From NCBI RefSeq assembly GCF_009671065.1, contig NZ_CP046027.1, positions 1,426,001 through 1,490,000 on the forward strand: 64,000 bases of DNA, written 5' to 3'. Below are positions 33,125-42,348 of this stretch, piece by piece. The notes beneath the pieces are model-generated. The model searched no databases, was not told the origin of the DNA, and worked only from the letters and a program-made list of their open reading frames with translations. The stretch is from Neisseria brasiliensis. Lineage in GTDB: Bacteria; Pseudomonadota; Gammaproteobacteria; Burkholderiales; Neisseriaceae. Position numbers and translations under genes: made by a program. Positions within the stretch are counted from its first letter, which is position 1. Each line of letters opens with the position of its first letter.

Positions 33125-34228
33125 ATGTTAATTTTGCAAGCCGACCGCGACAGCATTCTCAAGCCGCTGCAAGCCGTTACCGGTATTGTGGAACGCCGCC
33201 ATACCTTGCCGATTCTGTCTAACGTATTAATCGAAAGCAGCAACGGCCAAACCAATATCTTGGCGACCGACTTGGAAATCCAAATCAACACCCACGGCCC
33301 GGAAAGCCAAGCGGGTGATTTCCGCATCACCACTAATGCCAAGAAATTCCAAGACATTCTGCGTGCGCTGCCGGATACGGCGATTGTGTCGCTGGATTGG
33401 GCGGATAACCGCCTGACTTTGAAAGCGGGTAAATCGCGTTTCGCGCTGCAAACCCTGCCGGCGGAAGATTTCCCATTGATGAGCGTGGGTGAAGACGTGA
33501 GCGCTGCTTTTTCGCTGACGCAGGAAACCTTTAAAAACATGTTGTCGCAAGTGCAATATAGCATGGCGGTGCAGGATATCCGCTATTATCTCAACGGCTT
33601 GCTGATGCAGGTCGAAGGCAACCAATTACGCTTGGTGGCGACCGACGGCCACCGCTTGGCGTATTCCGCGACCACCATTGAAGCCGAGTTGCCGAAAGCC
33701 GAAGTGATTCTGCCGCGCAAAACAGTGTTGGAGCTGTTTAAACTCTTAAACCATCCAGGCGAAGCCATCAGCGTGGAATTGCTGAATAACCAAGTACGTT
33801 TCCGCTGCAACGATACGGTGATTGTGAGTAAAGTCATCGACGGTAAATTCCCCGATTTCAACCGCGTGATTCCGTTGGACAACGATAAAATCTTCTTGGT
33901 ATCGCGCACCGAATTGCTGGGCGCTTTGGAGCGTGCTTCAATTCTGGCCAATGAAAAATTCCGTGGCGCGCGTTTATTCTTGCAACCAGGCTTGCTGAGC
34001 GTGGTTTGCTCCAACAACGAGCAGGAAGAAGCGCGTGAAGAATTGGAAATCGCTTATCAAGGCGGCGAACTGGAAGTGGGCTTCAACATCGGCTATTTGA
34101 TGGACGTATTGCGTAATATCCATTCTGACGACATGCAGCTTGCTTTCGGTGATGCCAATCGCTCGACCTTGTTCACCATGCCGAATAATCCTGATTTCAA
34201 ATACATTGTGATGCCAATGCGCATTTGA
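33125..34228 (+). CDS. dnaN: DNA polymerase III beta subunit (sliding clamp)
   Basis: 367 residues, three clamp domains of about 120 each, starting MLILQADRDSILKPLQAVTGIVERRHTLPILSNVL and ending FKYIVMPMRI (partner-binding P-x-M-P-x-R/L cleft). It forms the dimeric ring that holds polymerase III on DNA. AAAGGACTTCCCC precedes its ATG. Second gene of dnaA-dnaN. Confidence 0.97.
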   Translation: MLILQADRDSILKPLQAVTGIVERRHTLPILSNVLIESSNGQTNILATDLEIQINTHGPESQAGDFRITTNAKKFQDILRALPDTAIVSLDWADNRLTLKAGKSRFALQTLPAEDFPLMSVGEDVSAAFSLTQETFKNMLSQVQYSMAVQDIRYYLNGLLMQVEGNQLRLVATDGHRLAYSATTIEAELPKAEVILPRKTVLELFKLLNHPGEAISVELLNNQVRFRCNDTVIVSKVIDGKFPDFNRVIPLDNDKIFLVSRTELLGALERASILANEKFRGARLFLQPGLLSVVCSNNEQEEAREELEIAYQGGELEVGFNIGYLMDVLRNIHSDDMQLAFGDANRSTLFTMPNNPDFKYIVMPMRI

Positions 34229-34280
34229 TGAAAATATAGCTGCGAGGCCGTCTGAAAAGTGATGGTTTTGCAATCATAAT

Positions 34281-34316
34281 CATGCCGTCTGAAACTGTTT
34301 TCAGACGGCATTTTTT
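34281..34316 (+). terminator. inverted-DUS terminator (AT-DUS)
   Basis: CATGCCGTCTGAAA and its complement, closed by a short loop and followed by TTTTTT. It ends the dnaA-dnaN unit, so gyrB needs its own promoter; TATAAT at 34365-34370 is a candidate. Confidence 0.85.
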
Positions 34317-34491
34317 CATGGAACATTTGCATACATAAAGGCTGAAATATCCAACAAAATCAGGTATAATAACGTGTTATTTGCCGTTGCGTTACAGGTT
34401 TGGCCAACATCGATTTCCATCACTTGCAAGCGCGCTTGAAAAAGCATTCAGACGGCCTATTTTTCTATTTAGTTTCAAAAAGATAAAGATT

Positions 34492-36885
34492 ATGACCGAC
34501 CAAAAACACGAAGAATACGGCGCAGACAGTATCCAAGTCTTAGAAGGCTTGGAAGCGGTGCGCAAACGCCCGGGTATGTACATCGGCGATACGCAGGACG
34601 GCAGCGGCCTGCATCATATGGTATTTGAAGTGCTCGACAATGCGATCGACGAAGCCTTGGCCGGTCATTGCGACAAAATTACCGTCACCATTCACGCCGA
34701 CAATTCCGTTAGTGTGTCCGACAACGGCCGTGGTATGCCGACCGGTATTCACCCGAAAGAAGGCCGCTCGGCTGCCGAAGTCATCATGACCGTGTTGCAC
34801 GCGGGCGGTAAGTTTGACAACAACAGCTACAAAATCTCCGGCGGCCTGCACGGCGTGGGTGTGTCGGTGGTCAATGCTTTGTCTGATTGGGTGACCTTAA
34901 CCATCTACCGCGACGGTAAAGAGCATTTTGTGAAATTTGTAAACGGCGCGGCGGAAAAACCATTGGCCGAATTGGGGGCGTCGGATAAAAAAGGCACCAT
35001 CGTGCGTTTCCGTGCCAGCGAAGAGATCTTCGGCAATGTCGAATACAGTTTTGATATTTTGGCCAAACGCATCCGCGAATTGTCGTTCCTGAATAACGGC
35101 GTGGACATCGAATTGACCGATGAGCGCGACGGTAAACACGAAAGCTTCGCCTTGAGTGGCGGTGTGGCCGGTTTCGTGCAATATATGAACCGCAAAAAAA
35201 CGCCGCTGCACGAAAAAATCTTTTATGCCACCGGCGAAAAAGACGGCATGAGCGTGGAATGCGCCATGCAGTGGAATGACAGCTACCAAGAATCGGTGCA
35301 ATGTTTCACCAACAATATTCCGCAACGCGACGGCGGCACCCATTTGGCGGCTTTGCGCGGTGTGATGACGCGTACTTTGAATGCCTATATCGAGGCCAAT
35401 GAAGTGGCAAAAAAAGCCAAAGTCGAAACCGCCGGTGACGACATGCGCGAAGGCTTGACCTGCGTGTTGTCAGTAAAACTGCCAGACCCAAAATTCTCAT
35501 CACAAACCAAAGACAAACTGGTGTCGAGCGAAATCGGCCCGGTGGTGAACGAAGTCATCAACCAAGCCTTGACCGAATTTTTGGAAGAAAACCCGAACGA
35601 AGCCAAAATCATCACCGGCAAAATCGTTGATGCAGCACGTGCGCGCGAAGCTGCGCGTAAAGCCCGCGAAATTACCCGCCGCAAAGGCGTAATGGACGGT
35701 TTGGGCTTGCCGGGTAAATTGGCCGATTGTCAGGAAAAAGATCCGGCCTTGTCAGAACTGTATCTGGTCGAGGGTGATTCCGCCGGCGGCTCGGCCAAGC
35801 AAGGCCGCGACCGTAAATTCCAAGCGATTTTGCCGCTGAAAGGTAAAATTCTCAACGTGGAAAAAGCGCGTTTTGAAAAAATGCTGGCCAGCCAAGAAGT
35901 AGCAACGTTGATTACCGCTTTGGGCGCGAGCATCGGCAAAGAAGAATTCAATCCGGAAAAATTGCGCTACCACCGCATCATCATCATGACCGATGCCGAC
36001 GTCGATGGCGCACACATCCGTACTTTGTTGCTGACTTTCTTCTACCGTCAAATGCCTGAATTGGTCGAGCGCGGCTACATCTACATCGCCCAGCCACCTT
36101 TGTACAAAGCCAAATACGGCAAGCAAGAGCGCTATTTGAAAGACGAATTTGAAAAAGACCAATGGTTGTTGGGCTTGGCGGTGGATAAAGCCAAATTGGT
36201 TTCAGACGGCCGCACCATCGAGGGTGAAGAATTGGCGCAAATCGCTAAACAATTCCTGTTGGCTAAAGCCGTGATTGAACAAGAAAGCCGCGTGATTGAC
36301 AGCTTGGTGTTGAATGCTATGCTGCATGCCAAGCCGGTGGATTTATCGACAGCGGAAAGCACCGACCAAGCCATTGCGGAACTGAGCAGCTTGTTGAAAG
36401 ATCAGGAAATTGCGCTACAACGCATCGAAGGTCATCAAGAAGGCAGCCATTTCATCAAGATTACCCGCCAGTTGCACGGCAACGTGGCCATCAGCTACAT
36501 CGAGCCAAAATTCTTGAGCAGCAAGCCGTATCAGACCATCGTGCAAACCGCTGAAATATTGGATGGTTTGATGGGTGAAGAAGCGGTGTTGGTGAAAGGT
36601 GAGAATGAACAGCCGGTTGCCAGCTTCGAGGAAGCCTTGAATATCTTGATGAGCGCCGCACAAAAAGGCATGAGTATTCAGCGATACAAAGGCTTGGGTG
36701 AGATGAACTCTGAGCAATTGTGGGAAACTACTATGGATCCGAACGTGCGCCGTTTGCTGAAAGTGCGCATTGAAGATGCCATTGCTGCCGATGAAGTGTT
36801 TGTCACTTTGATGGGCGATGAAGTGGAACCGCGTCGTGCGTTTATCGAAAACAATGCCTTGATTGCGCAAAATATTGATGCTTAA
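34492..36885 (+). CDS. gyrB: DNA gyrase subunit B
   Basis: 797 residues starting MTDQKHEEYGADSIQVLEGLEAVRKRPGMYIGDT; the frame upstream is discarded. GHKL ATPase motifs are EVLDNAIDEALAG, DNGRGMPTGIH and GGLHGVGVSVVNAL. The transducer domain follows, then the Toprim region with EGDSAGGSAKQGRDR and MTDADVDGAHIRTLLLTFF. The ending (GEVEPRRAFIENNALIAQNID-like) is standard for gyrase rather than ParE. GyrB supplies ATPase activity for negative supercoiling. It is transcribed after a terminator hairpin from its own promoter region. Confidence 0.97.
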   Translation: MTDQKHEEYGADSIQVLEGLEAVRKRPGMYIGDTQDGSGLHHMVFEVLDNAIDEALAGHCDKITVTIHADNSVSVSDNGRGMPTGIHPKEGRSAAEVIMTVLHAGGKFDNNSYKISGGLHGVGVSVVNALSDWVTLTIYRDGKEHFVKFVNGAAEKPLAELGASDKKGTIVRFRASEEIFGNVEYSFDILAKRIRELSFLNNGVDIELTDERDGKHESFALSGGVAGFVQYMNRKKTPLHEKIFYATGEKDGMSVECAMQWNDSYQESVQCFTNNIPQRDGGTHLAALRGVMTRTLNAYIEANEVAKKAKVETAGDDMREGLTCVLSVKLPDPKFSSQTKDKLVSSEIGPVVNEVINQALTEFLEENPNEAKIITGKIVDAARAREAARKAREITRRKGVMDGLGLPGKLADCQEKDPALSELYLVEGDSAGGSAKQGRDRKFQAILPLKGKILNVEKARFEKMLASQEVATLITALGASIGKEEFNPEKLRYHRIIIMTDADVDGAHIRTLLLTFFYRQMPELVERGYIYIAQPPLYKAKYGKQERYLKDEFEKDQWLLGLAVDKAKLVSDGRTIEGEELAQIAKQFLLAKAVIEQESRVIDSLVLNAMLHAKPVDLSTAESTDQAIAELSSLLKDQEIALQRIEGHQEGSHFIKITRQLHGNVAISYIEPKFLSSKPYQTIVQTAEILDGLMGEEAVLVKGENEQPVASFEEALNILMSAAQKGMSIQRYKGLGEMNSEQLWETTMDPNVRRLLKVRIEDAIAADEVFVTLMGDEVEPRRAFIENNALIAQNIDA

Positions 36886-36902
36886 TTGAGTGAATGTATC
36901 CC

Positions 36903-36937
36903 AAAGCCGTCTGAAACTGTGTTTCAGACGGCTTTTT
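36903..36937 (+). terminator. inverted-DUS terminator
   Basis: AAAGCCGTCTGAAAC and its complement around a three-base loop, followed by TTTTTT, just after gyrB. Confidence 0.85.
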
Positions 36938-36975
36938 TGTATGGTATTGATGATGATTGAATCAAACCAATGAGA

Positions 36976-37122
36976 ATGAGACCTTTGCAAAATCCCTATC
37001 TTTGGCACATTTCTTCGTTGTGCGTTGCTCGAAAGCTTGCCTATCTTAATGATATGCCTTCGCTTTCTGTGCTGCTACAACTTTGAACTGCACTCAAATC
37101 TAGGGTGTTGCAAAGGTCTCAT
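36976..37122. repeat. 147-bp MITE-like element
   Basis: Perfect 15-bp inverted ends ATGAGACCTTTGCAA and TTGCAAAGGTCTCAT. The interior (GGCACATTTCTTCGTTGTGCGTTGC..., ...TGCTGCTACAACTTTGAACTGC) has no ORF. The ends resemble, from memory, those of neisserial IS5-family (IS1106-like) elements, so a non-autonomous element moved by such a transposase is likely. It lies in the long katA leader region. Confidence 0.75.
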
Positions 37123-37582
37123 AATGTAATTATTGCGTTAAGTTTTCGAGCGTAATAGGCCGTCTGAAACGGATAATGGCGTGAGATATGATGATTGAAA
37201 CAAGATTAAATGATTGTATTTAAAATGGAATAAATACTTTGTTTTGAGAATTATCCTATTCATTTGATTTAATTTTTCGTAAAAATTCTGCTATTGGCTG
37301 CGCTTTGTGTCACACTGCATAAAACAGAATGGATGACCGCTTCGACAGAATATTAATAGTTTAAAGCTACCAATATTTAAATTTAGATTTAAAATAGCAA
37401 ATTATAATCGGTTTCATAGTTTTAATAGCTAAAATCTTCAGGTATAGTTTGTTTCATAGCAGCAAGCAAACCGTATCTGGCGGCAGTCATTATCCGACCA
37501 TGATAAGAAAAGTCATCAAAGCAGCGTAAACCAAGCCTGCTTTAAAGATTTCCATCTAAATTCAATACCAAGGAGCAACACC
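37123..37582 (+). promoter_or_regulatory. katA upstream region
   Basis: 460 bp, mostly AT-rich with one DUS near 37159 and no gene. At 37356-37370 ATAGTTTAAAGCTAC fits one half of an OxyR site (ATAG-N7-CTAT type); the second half is not convincing. Several further ATAG repeats follow up to 37485. AAGGAGCAACACC gives a strong ribosome-binding site for katA. Confidence 0.4.
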
Positions 37583-39091
37583 ATGAATAAATGCCCTGTG
37601 AACCACCTGACCATGAGCAACGGCGCGCCGGTTGCCGACAACCAAAACAGCCTGACCGCCGGCCCGCGCGGTCCGTTACTGTCGCAAGATTTGTGGCTGA
37701 ATGAAAAATTAGGCGATTTTGTCCGCGAAGTGATTCCTGAGCGCCGCATGCACGCCAAGGGTAGCGGTGCATTCGGCACCTTTACCGTGACCAACGACAT
37801 TACCCGCTATACCCGTGCTTCGATTTTCAGTGAAGTGGGCAAAAAAACCGAGATGTTTGCCCGTTTCTCGACTGTGGCCGGTGAGCGTGGTGCGGCTGAT
37901 GCCGAACGCGATATCCGTGGTTTTGCCTTGAAGTTTTATACCGGCGAAGGCAACTGGGACATGGTTGGCAATAATACGCCGGTATTCTTTTTGCGCGACC
38001 CACGCAAATTTCCGGATTTGAACAAGGCGGTTAAGCGTGACCCGCGCACCAATATGCGTTCTGCTACCAACAATTGGGATTTTTGGACTTTATTGCCGGA
38101 GGCTTTCCACCAAGTAACCATCGTGATGTCGGATCGCGGTATTCCTAAATCGTATCGTCATATGCATGGTTTTGGCTCGCATACTTACAGCTTCTGGAAC
38201 AAAGCCGGCGAGCGTTTCTGGGTGAAATTCCACTTCCGTACCCAACAAGGTATTGAAAATTTGAGTGATGCCGAAGCAGAAGCCGTAATCGGTAAAGACC
38301 GCGAAAGTCACCAAAAAGACCTGTATGAAGCGATTGAACGCGGTGATTTCCCGAAATGGAAAATGTATGTGCAAATCATGCCGGAAGCCGAAGCGGAAAA
38401 AGTACCTTACCATCCGTTTGACTTGACCAAAGTATGGCCGAAAGGCGATTACCCGCTGATTGAAGTGGGTGAGTTTGAGCTGAACAAAAATCCGGAAAAC
38501 TACTTTGCCGATGTCGAACAAGCTGCCTTTGCGCCGAGCAATCTGGTGCCGGGCATCAGTGCATCGCCGGATAAAATGCTGCAAGCGCGTTTGTTTAACT
38601 ATGCCGATGCCGAGCGTTACCGCTTGGGCGTGAACCGCAATCAAATTCCGGTAAACGCGCCACGTTGTCCGGTACACAGCAATGCTCGCGACGGTTTGAA
38701 CCGCGTTGACGGCAACTACGGCAGCCTGAAACACTACGAGCCAAACAGCTACGGCCTGTGGCAAGAACAGCCTGAATTTGCCGAGCCGCCTTTGAAAATC
38801 AACGGTAATGCCGATTACTGGAATTTCCGTGAAGATGATGCGGATTACTTCAGCCAACCGCGCGCCTTGTTCAACCTGATGAACGACACGCAAAAACAAG
38901 CCTTGTTTGACAACACTGCGGCGGCCATGGGCGATGCGGCAGACTTCATCAAACACCGCCATATCCGCAACTGCTTCATGTGTGACCCTGCTTATGGCGA
39001 AGGCGTTGCCAAAGCCTTGGGCATGACCGTTGCCGACGCACAAGCTGCCCGCGCGACCGATCCTGCGCTGGGGCAACCGGGTTTGCTGTAA
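37583..39091 (+). CDS. katA: catalase (monofunctional, haem)
   Basis: 502 residues, small-subunit type. Distal His57 in RRMHAKGSGAFGTFTVT, the distal Asn in WDMVGNNTPVFF (near 131), and the proximal Tyr in RLFNYADAERYRLGVNRNQ (near 339) make a full active site. It breaks down hydrogen peroxide in the cytoplasm. The C-terminus carries no flavodoxin-like domain. Neisseria catalase is known to be peroxide-regulated through OxyR; the upstream DNA gives weak support only. Confidence 0.97.
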   Translation: MNKCPVNHLTMSNGAPVADNQNSLTAGPRGPLLSQDLWLNEKLGDFVREVIPERRMHAKGSGAFGTFTVTNDITRYTRASIFSEVGKKTEMFARFSTVAGERGAADAERDIRGFALKFYTGEGNWDMVGNNTPVFFLRDPRKFPDLNKAVKRDPRTNMRSATNNWDFWTLLPEAFHQVTIVMSDRGIPKSYRHMHGFGSHTYSFWNKAGERFWVKFHFRTQQGIENLSDAEAEAVIGKDRESHQKDLYEAIERGDFPKWKMYVQIMPEAEAEKVPYHPFDLTKVWPKGDYPLIEVGEFELNKNPENYFADVEQAAFAPSNLVPGISASPDKMLQARLFNYADAERYRLGVNRNQIPVNAPRCPVHSNARDGLNRVDGNYGSLKHYEPNSYGLWQEQPEFAEPPLKINGNADYWNFREDDADYFSQPRALFNLMNDTQKQALFDNTAAAMGDAADFIKHRHIRNCFMCDPAYGEGVAKALGMTVADAQAARATDPALGQPGLL

Positions 39092-39161
39092 TGTGGTTGG
39101 AAATCAACGAGTGGATTGATGTATTGATTCACCCAAATCAAGATTAAGGTTTGATATGAAT

Positions 39162-39194
39162 AAAGGCCGTCTGAAAATTCAGACGGCCTTTTTG
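39162..39194. terminator. inverted-DUS terminator
   Basis: AAAGGCCGTCTGAA directly abutting its complement, then TTTTTG; lies between the convergent katA and the next gene. Confidence 0.8.
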
Positions 39195-39216
39195 TATGAT
39201 AAAACACTGGATTCAA

Positions 39217-39597
39217 TTATTTGGCTTCCAAATCGACAACCAATACCGTTTGCTCGATTTGGGCGGCGGTGATTTTGTGCGTTTTCAAAATGTCTTTAAA
39301 TTCGCCAAACACGCTTAAATTGATTTGAATGGTCTGCTTCTCCATATCGACTGATAATTTTTTGGTTTTGATGTTACCAAACAAGCCGGATGCGCCTTTT
39401 GCCAATAGGCTCGCACCCCAGCCGAGATGGTATTGGAACAACAAATGATCGGCGCCATGGCCAATCAATGTCATGTCGATATTGACCAAATAATTGGCGC
39501 GGATTTCATTCGGTGCAATTTGCTTCAGTGTGATGTTTTTGCCGCTTTGTTTGTGCAATATGTCGCTGATTTCGGATAGAGTTTTTCGGATTTGCAT
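39217..39597 (-). CDS. hypothetical protein
   Basis: 126 residues, no signal peptide and no membrane helix. MQIRKTLSEISDILHKQSGKNITLKQIAPNEIRANYLVNID starts it; a Gly/Ala-rich middle (LLAKGASGLFGNIKTKK) and strand-like C-terminal half follow. I do not recognise a family. The frame uses the same codons as its neighbours and has DUS pairs on both sides, which supports a real gene. It stands between katA and msrAB, both oxidative stress genes, but this does not prove a related role. Confidence 0.65.
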   Translation of the reverse strand: MQIRKTLSEISDILHKQSGKNITLKQIAPNEIRANYLVNIDMTLIGHGADHLLFQYHLGWGASLLAKGASGLFGNIKTKKLSVDMEKQTIQINLSVFGEFKDILKTHKITAAQIEQTVLVVDLEAK

Positions 39598-39619
39598 GTT
39601 GGTATTTAAATCATTTTAG

Positions 39620-39645
39620 AGGCCGTCTGAAATTTCAGGCGGCCT
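39620..39645. terminator. inverted-DUS hairpin
   Basis: AGGCCGTCTGAAA and TTTCAGGCGGCCT, one mismatch, between msrAB and the hypothetical gene. It ends the msrAB transcript. Confidence 0.6.
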
Positions 39646-39666
39646 TGTTTTGAAGATAAAAAAGTT

Positions 39667-40629
39667 TCAGACGGCCTCAATCAAATATTTCCATTCGCCG
39701 TAGCCTTCTTCGTCCATTTTTTCTAACGGAATAAAACGTAGGCTGGCACCGTTGATGCAGAAACGCAGGCCGCCGAGCGCTTGCGGGCCGTCGGGGAAAA
39801 CGTGACCCAAATGTGAATCGGCCACTTTGCTGCGCACTTCGATACGGCGCATATTGTGGCTCAAATCTTCCAGCGCGGTGATGTGTTCGCGTGCAATCGG
39901 TTTGGCAAAGCTCGGCCAGCCGCAGCCGGAATCAAATTTATCGGCCGAGCTGAACAAAGGTTCGCCGCTGACAATATCGACATAAATACCCGGCTCGAAT
40001 AGATGGTCGTAAGCGTGGGAAAACGGACGTTCGGTGCCGCTTTGCTGGGTGACGTAATATTCTTCGTCGCTCAATTTTGCCCGAATTTCGCTTTCAGACG
40101 GCTTGCTGAACACGCGCGGGGCAGTATTATCGGCGGATAAGGGTTTGTGCGCCAAACGAATGTCGATATGGCAATAGCCGTTGGGATTTTTGCCCAAGTA
40201 ATCTTGGTGGTAGTCTTCGGCAGGGTAGAAATGCTGTAAAGGTTCGCATTCGACCACAATCGGCGCGGCGTGTTTTTGCTGCTCGGCGGCTAAAGTGGCG
40301 CGGATAACTGCTTTATCGCCAGCTTCGGTATAATAAATGCCGGTGCGGTATTGCTCGCCGACATCGTTGCCTTGGCGATTGAGTAAGGTCGGGTCGATGA
40401 TGCGGAAATAATATTGCAACACATTGGCCAAGCTGATTTTTTCGTCGTCAAACACCACTTTCACCGCTTCGGCGTGGCCGGTGTTGCGGTGGCAAACGTC
40501 TTCGTAAGACGGATTTTCGGTGCGGCCGTTGGCATAGCCCGATACCGCTTCTGCGACACCGTGAATGCGGCGAAAATAGGCTTCCACGCCCCAGAAGCAG
40601 CCGCCGGCCAGATAAATGGTGTGTGTCAT
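39667..40629 (-). CDS. msrAB: bifunctional methionine sulfoxide reductase MsrA-MsrB, without thioredoxin domain
   Basis: 320 residues from the ATG that follows GGAGAATGACC; a start two codons upstream overlaps that site. MsrA (about 1-155) has the catalytic AGGCFWGVEAYF with Cys11. MsrB (about 180-320) has GCGWPSFAKP, two CxxC-like or SxxC positions and the catalytic RFCINGASLRF. Together they reduce both stereoisomers of methionine sulfoxide. The pathogenic Neisseria form (PilB, about 520 residues) has an extra N-terminal thioredoxin-like domain and signal peptide; neither exists here, so this enzyme is probably cytoplasmic and recharged by thioredoxin. Confidence 0.94.
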   Translation of the reverse strand: MTHTIYLAGGCFWGVEAYFRRIHGVAEAVSGYANGRTENPSYEDVCHRNTGHAEAVKVVFDDEKISLANVLQYYFRIIDPTLLNRQGNDVGEQYRTGIYYTEAGDKAVIRATLAAEQQKHAAPIVVECEPLQHFYPAEDYHQDYLGKNPNGYCHIDIRLAHKPLSADNTAPRVFSKPSESEIRAKLSDEEYYVTQQSGTERPFSHAYDHLFEPGIYVDIVSGEPLFSSADKFDSGCGWPSFAKPIAREHITALEDLSHNMRRIEVRSKVADSHLGHVFPDGPQALGGLRFCINGASLRFIPLEKMDEEGYGEWKYLIEAV

Positions 40630-40765
40630 GGTCATTCTCCGTTTAAAATTGAATCACTTACATATGGGGGCATTCCCTAAAATTTCTATTCGTTTTACAA
40701 TTGCGAATTATTCTTAATTTTGTGCCAAAATCATCAGGCCGTCTGAAAGCTCACGAAAGCTTATT

Positions 40766-41845
40766 ATGTCCATCGCTGACCCCCAACGAATTTTAATCAT
40801 CAAATTGCGCCATCATGGTGATGTGTTGCTGACCACGCCAGTAGTGGCTGCCATCAAACAGCGTTTTCCCGCTTGCGAAGTCGATATGCTGGTGTATCAG
40901 GAAACTGCCGACATTATCCGCGATAATCCCGAAATTACCCATATTTTCGGCGTGGATCGCACATGGAAAAAGCAAGGGGTGAAGGCGCAGATTCAGCATG
41001 AAACCGATTTATTCAAGCAGCTTAAAGCGCGCAGCTATGATTGGGCATTTAATTTGTCCGACCAATGGCGCACGGCGTTTATTGCCAAATTCTGTGCCGA
41101 ATGCAGCGCGACCTTGGCCTATGAAAAACGCGATAACGCGGCATGGCGTTTTTTTCATGATTTTATCAACCCTGATTTGGGCGTAAACCATCATGTGATC
41201 GAGCGGCATTTGGCGGTGTTGCCGCCATTGTTGACACGTGCGGATTGCGGCGAAGCGAAAGCGCTGCTCACCATCAGTGATGAAGTACGGCACGGTTGGC
41301 AAGAGAAATTACGCCAACAAGGCTGGCGCGGCGAGGATTATGTGTTGGTGCATCCCGGTTCGCGCTGGTTGTTTAAATGTTGGGAAGACGGCAAAAATGC
41401 AGCGGTGGTGCAGCTTTTGCTCAATCACGGCTGCCATGTGGTGCTGACCGCTGCGCCTGACGAAGCTGAACGCAATATGCTGGATGAAATTTTAGGCCGT
41501 CTGAATATTCCTGCCGGTGTGAAGGTGTGGGACATGGGTGCTAAACTCAACCTGCGCGAACTGGCCGCCGCAATCGACGGCGCGCAATTGTTTTTCGGCG
41601 TAGATTCTGTGCCCATGCACATTGCGGCGGCTTTGGATAAACCGCAAGTCGCTCTATTCGGCCCGACATGGGTTGGCCGTTGGCGGCCGTATTCGCAGCA
41701 GGCTGACGTGGTGTGGGCAGGTGATTTCGGCGAATTGCCGCATCCGGAAAGCATCAATACCGATGATAAAACGCGTTTGCTCGGCGCGATTCCTTTGGAA
41801 GTGGTGTGGGAAAAAATTGCAGCCAAATTAGGCTTGCCGCGTTAG
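40766..41845 (+). CDS. putative lipopolysaccharide heptosyltransferase (GT9, WaaQ/RfaQ-like)
   Basis: 359 residues, GT9 family. RILIIKLRHHGDVLLTTPVVAAIKQRFP is the family start (acceptor-side loop); the C-terminal half has HPGSRWLFKCWEDGK, and FFGVDSVPMHIAAALDKPQVALFGPT, the ADP-heptose site. The sequence most resembles the third core heptosyltransferases. Neisseria inner core has two heptoses added by other GT9 enzymes, so this may add an extra residue or act on a different acceptor. A DUS lies 20 bp before its start. It converges on the porin remnant. Confidence 0.85.
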   Translation: MSIADPQRILIIKLRHHGDVLLTTPVVAAIKQRFPACEVDMLVYQETADIIRDNPEITHIFGVDRTWKKQGVKAQIQHETDLFKQLKARSYDWAFNLSDQWRTAFIAKFCAECSATLAYEKRDNAAWRFFHDFINPDLGVNHHVIERHLAVLPPLLTRADCGEAKALLTISDEVRHGWQEKLRQQGWRGEDYVLVHPGSRWLFKCWEDGKNAAVVQLLLNHGCHVVLTAAPDEAERNMLDEILGRLNIPAGVKVWDMGAKLNLRELAAAIDGAQLFFGVDSVPMHIAAALDKPQVALFGPTWVGRWRPYSQQADVVWAGDFGELPHPESINTDDKTRLLGAIPLEVVWEKIAAKLGLPR

Positions 41846-41862
41846 CAGTTGCTTAATTACCA

Positions 41863-41898
41863 ACAGGCCGTCTGAAAAACTGGTTTCAGACGGCCTGT
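41863..41898. terminator. inverted-DUS terminator (bidirectional)
   Basis: ACAGGCCGTCTGAAA and its complement between the convergent GT9 gene and the porin-like fragment gene. Confidence 0.8.
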
Positions 41899-41904
41899 TT
41901 AATT

Positions 41905-42246
41905 TCAGCGGTCTTTCCCAAAGCCGATATACGATTCGCCACGTTGTTTGCGTTCGCGCCATTCTTGGCGCAATGAGCCGTTGTTGCCGTTGCGTTTATC
42001 AGAAACAGTGGGCGCGTCTTGCTCCCATTGCCATGTCATTTGGTTGCCGTTGCTGCCAATCGGGTAAGAGCCGCGCAAACCGATAAAGCTGCCTTGATCG
42101 GCGACTTGGGTGTTGGAAACGGATTTACCGTTGATTTTGGTGCGCGAGCTTTCCACGCCGCTTTTGAGTTCGCCGTAGATTTTCACTTCGGCACACGCCA
42201 GCGCGGGCAGAAGCAGGGTGGTTAGGATCAAGGCGGTGGATTTCAT
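41905..42246 (-). CDS. short porin-like protein (N-terminal part of a neisserial porin, possibly degenerate)
   Basis: 113 residues. MKSTALILTTLLLPALACA is a signal peptide; the mature part starts AEVKIYGELKSGVESSRT, matching the first strand of PorA/PorB-type porins (DVTLYGTIKAGVETSRS). GSFIGLRGSYPIGS..MTWQWEQDAP fits the second and third strands. The protein then stops after ESYIGFGKDR, where a full porin would continue for about 200 residues. No further porin segment is found on the same strand downstream, which contains the GT9 gene instead. It may be a remnant or a stable small protein. Conserved signal and ribosome site (AAAGGCAAATC) suggest it is still made. Confidence 0.7.
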   Translation of the reverse strand: MKSTALILTTLLLPALACAEVKIYGELKSGVESSRTKINGKSVSNTQVADQGSFIGLRGSYPIGSNGNQMTWQWEQDAPTVSDKRNGNNGSLRQEWRERKQRGESYIGFGKDR

Positions 42247-42348
42247 GATTTGCCTTTCGCGTCAAAAGAAAATAAGATGGGGTCAGTATAACCGACTTGG
42301 CTGTAAAAGAATGACGGTTCAGGTAAAGGCCGTCTGAAAGGAAATGAT

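Noticed and set aside
38090..39076. 328-residue minus-strand open frame opposite katA
   Set aside because: Antisense shadow of a well-conserved catalase; composition reflects reversed codons.
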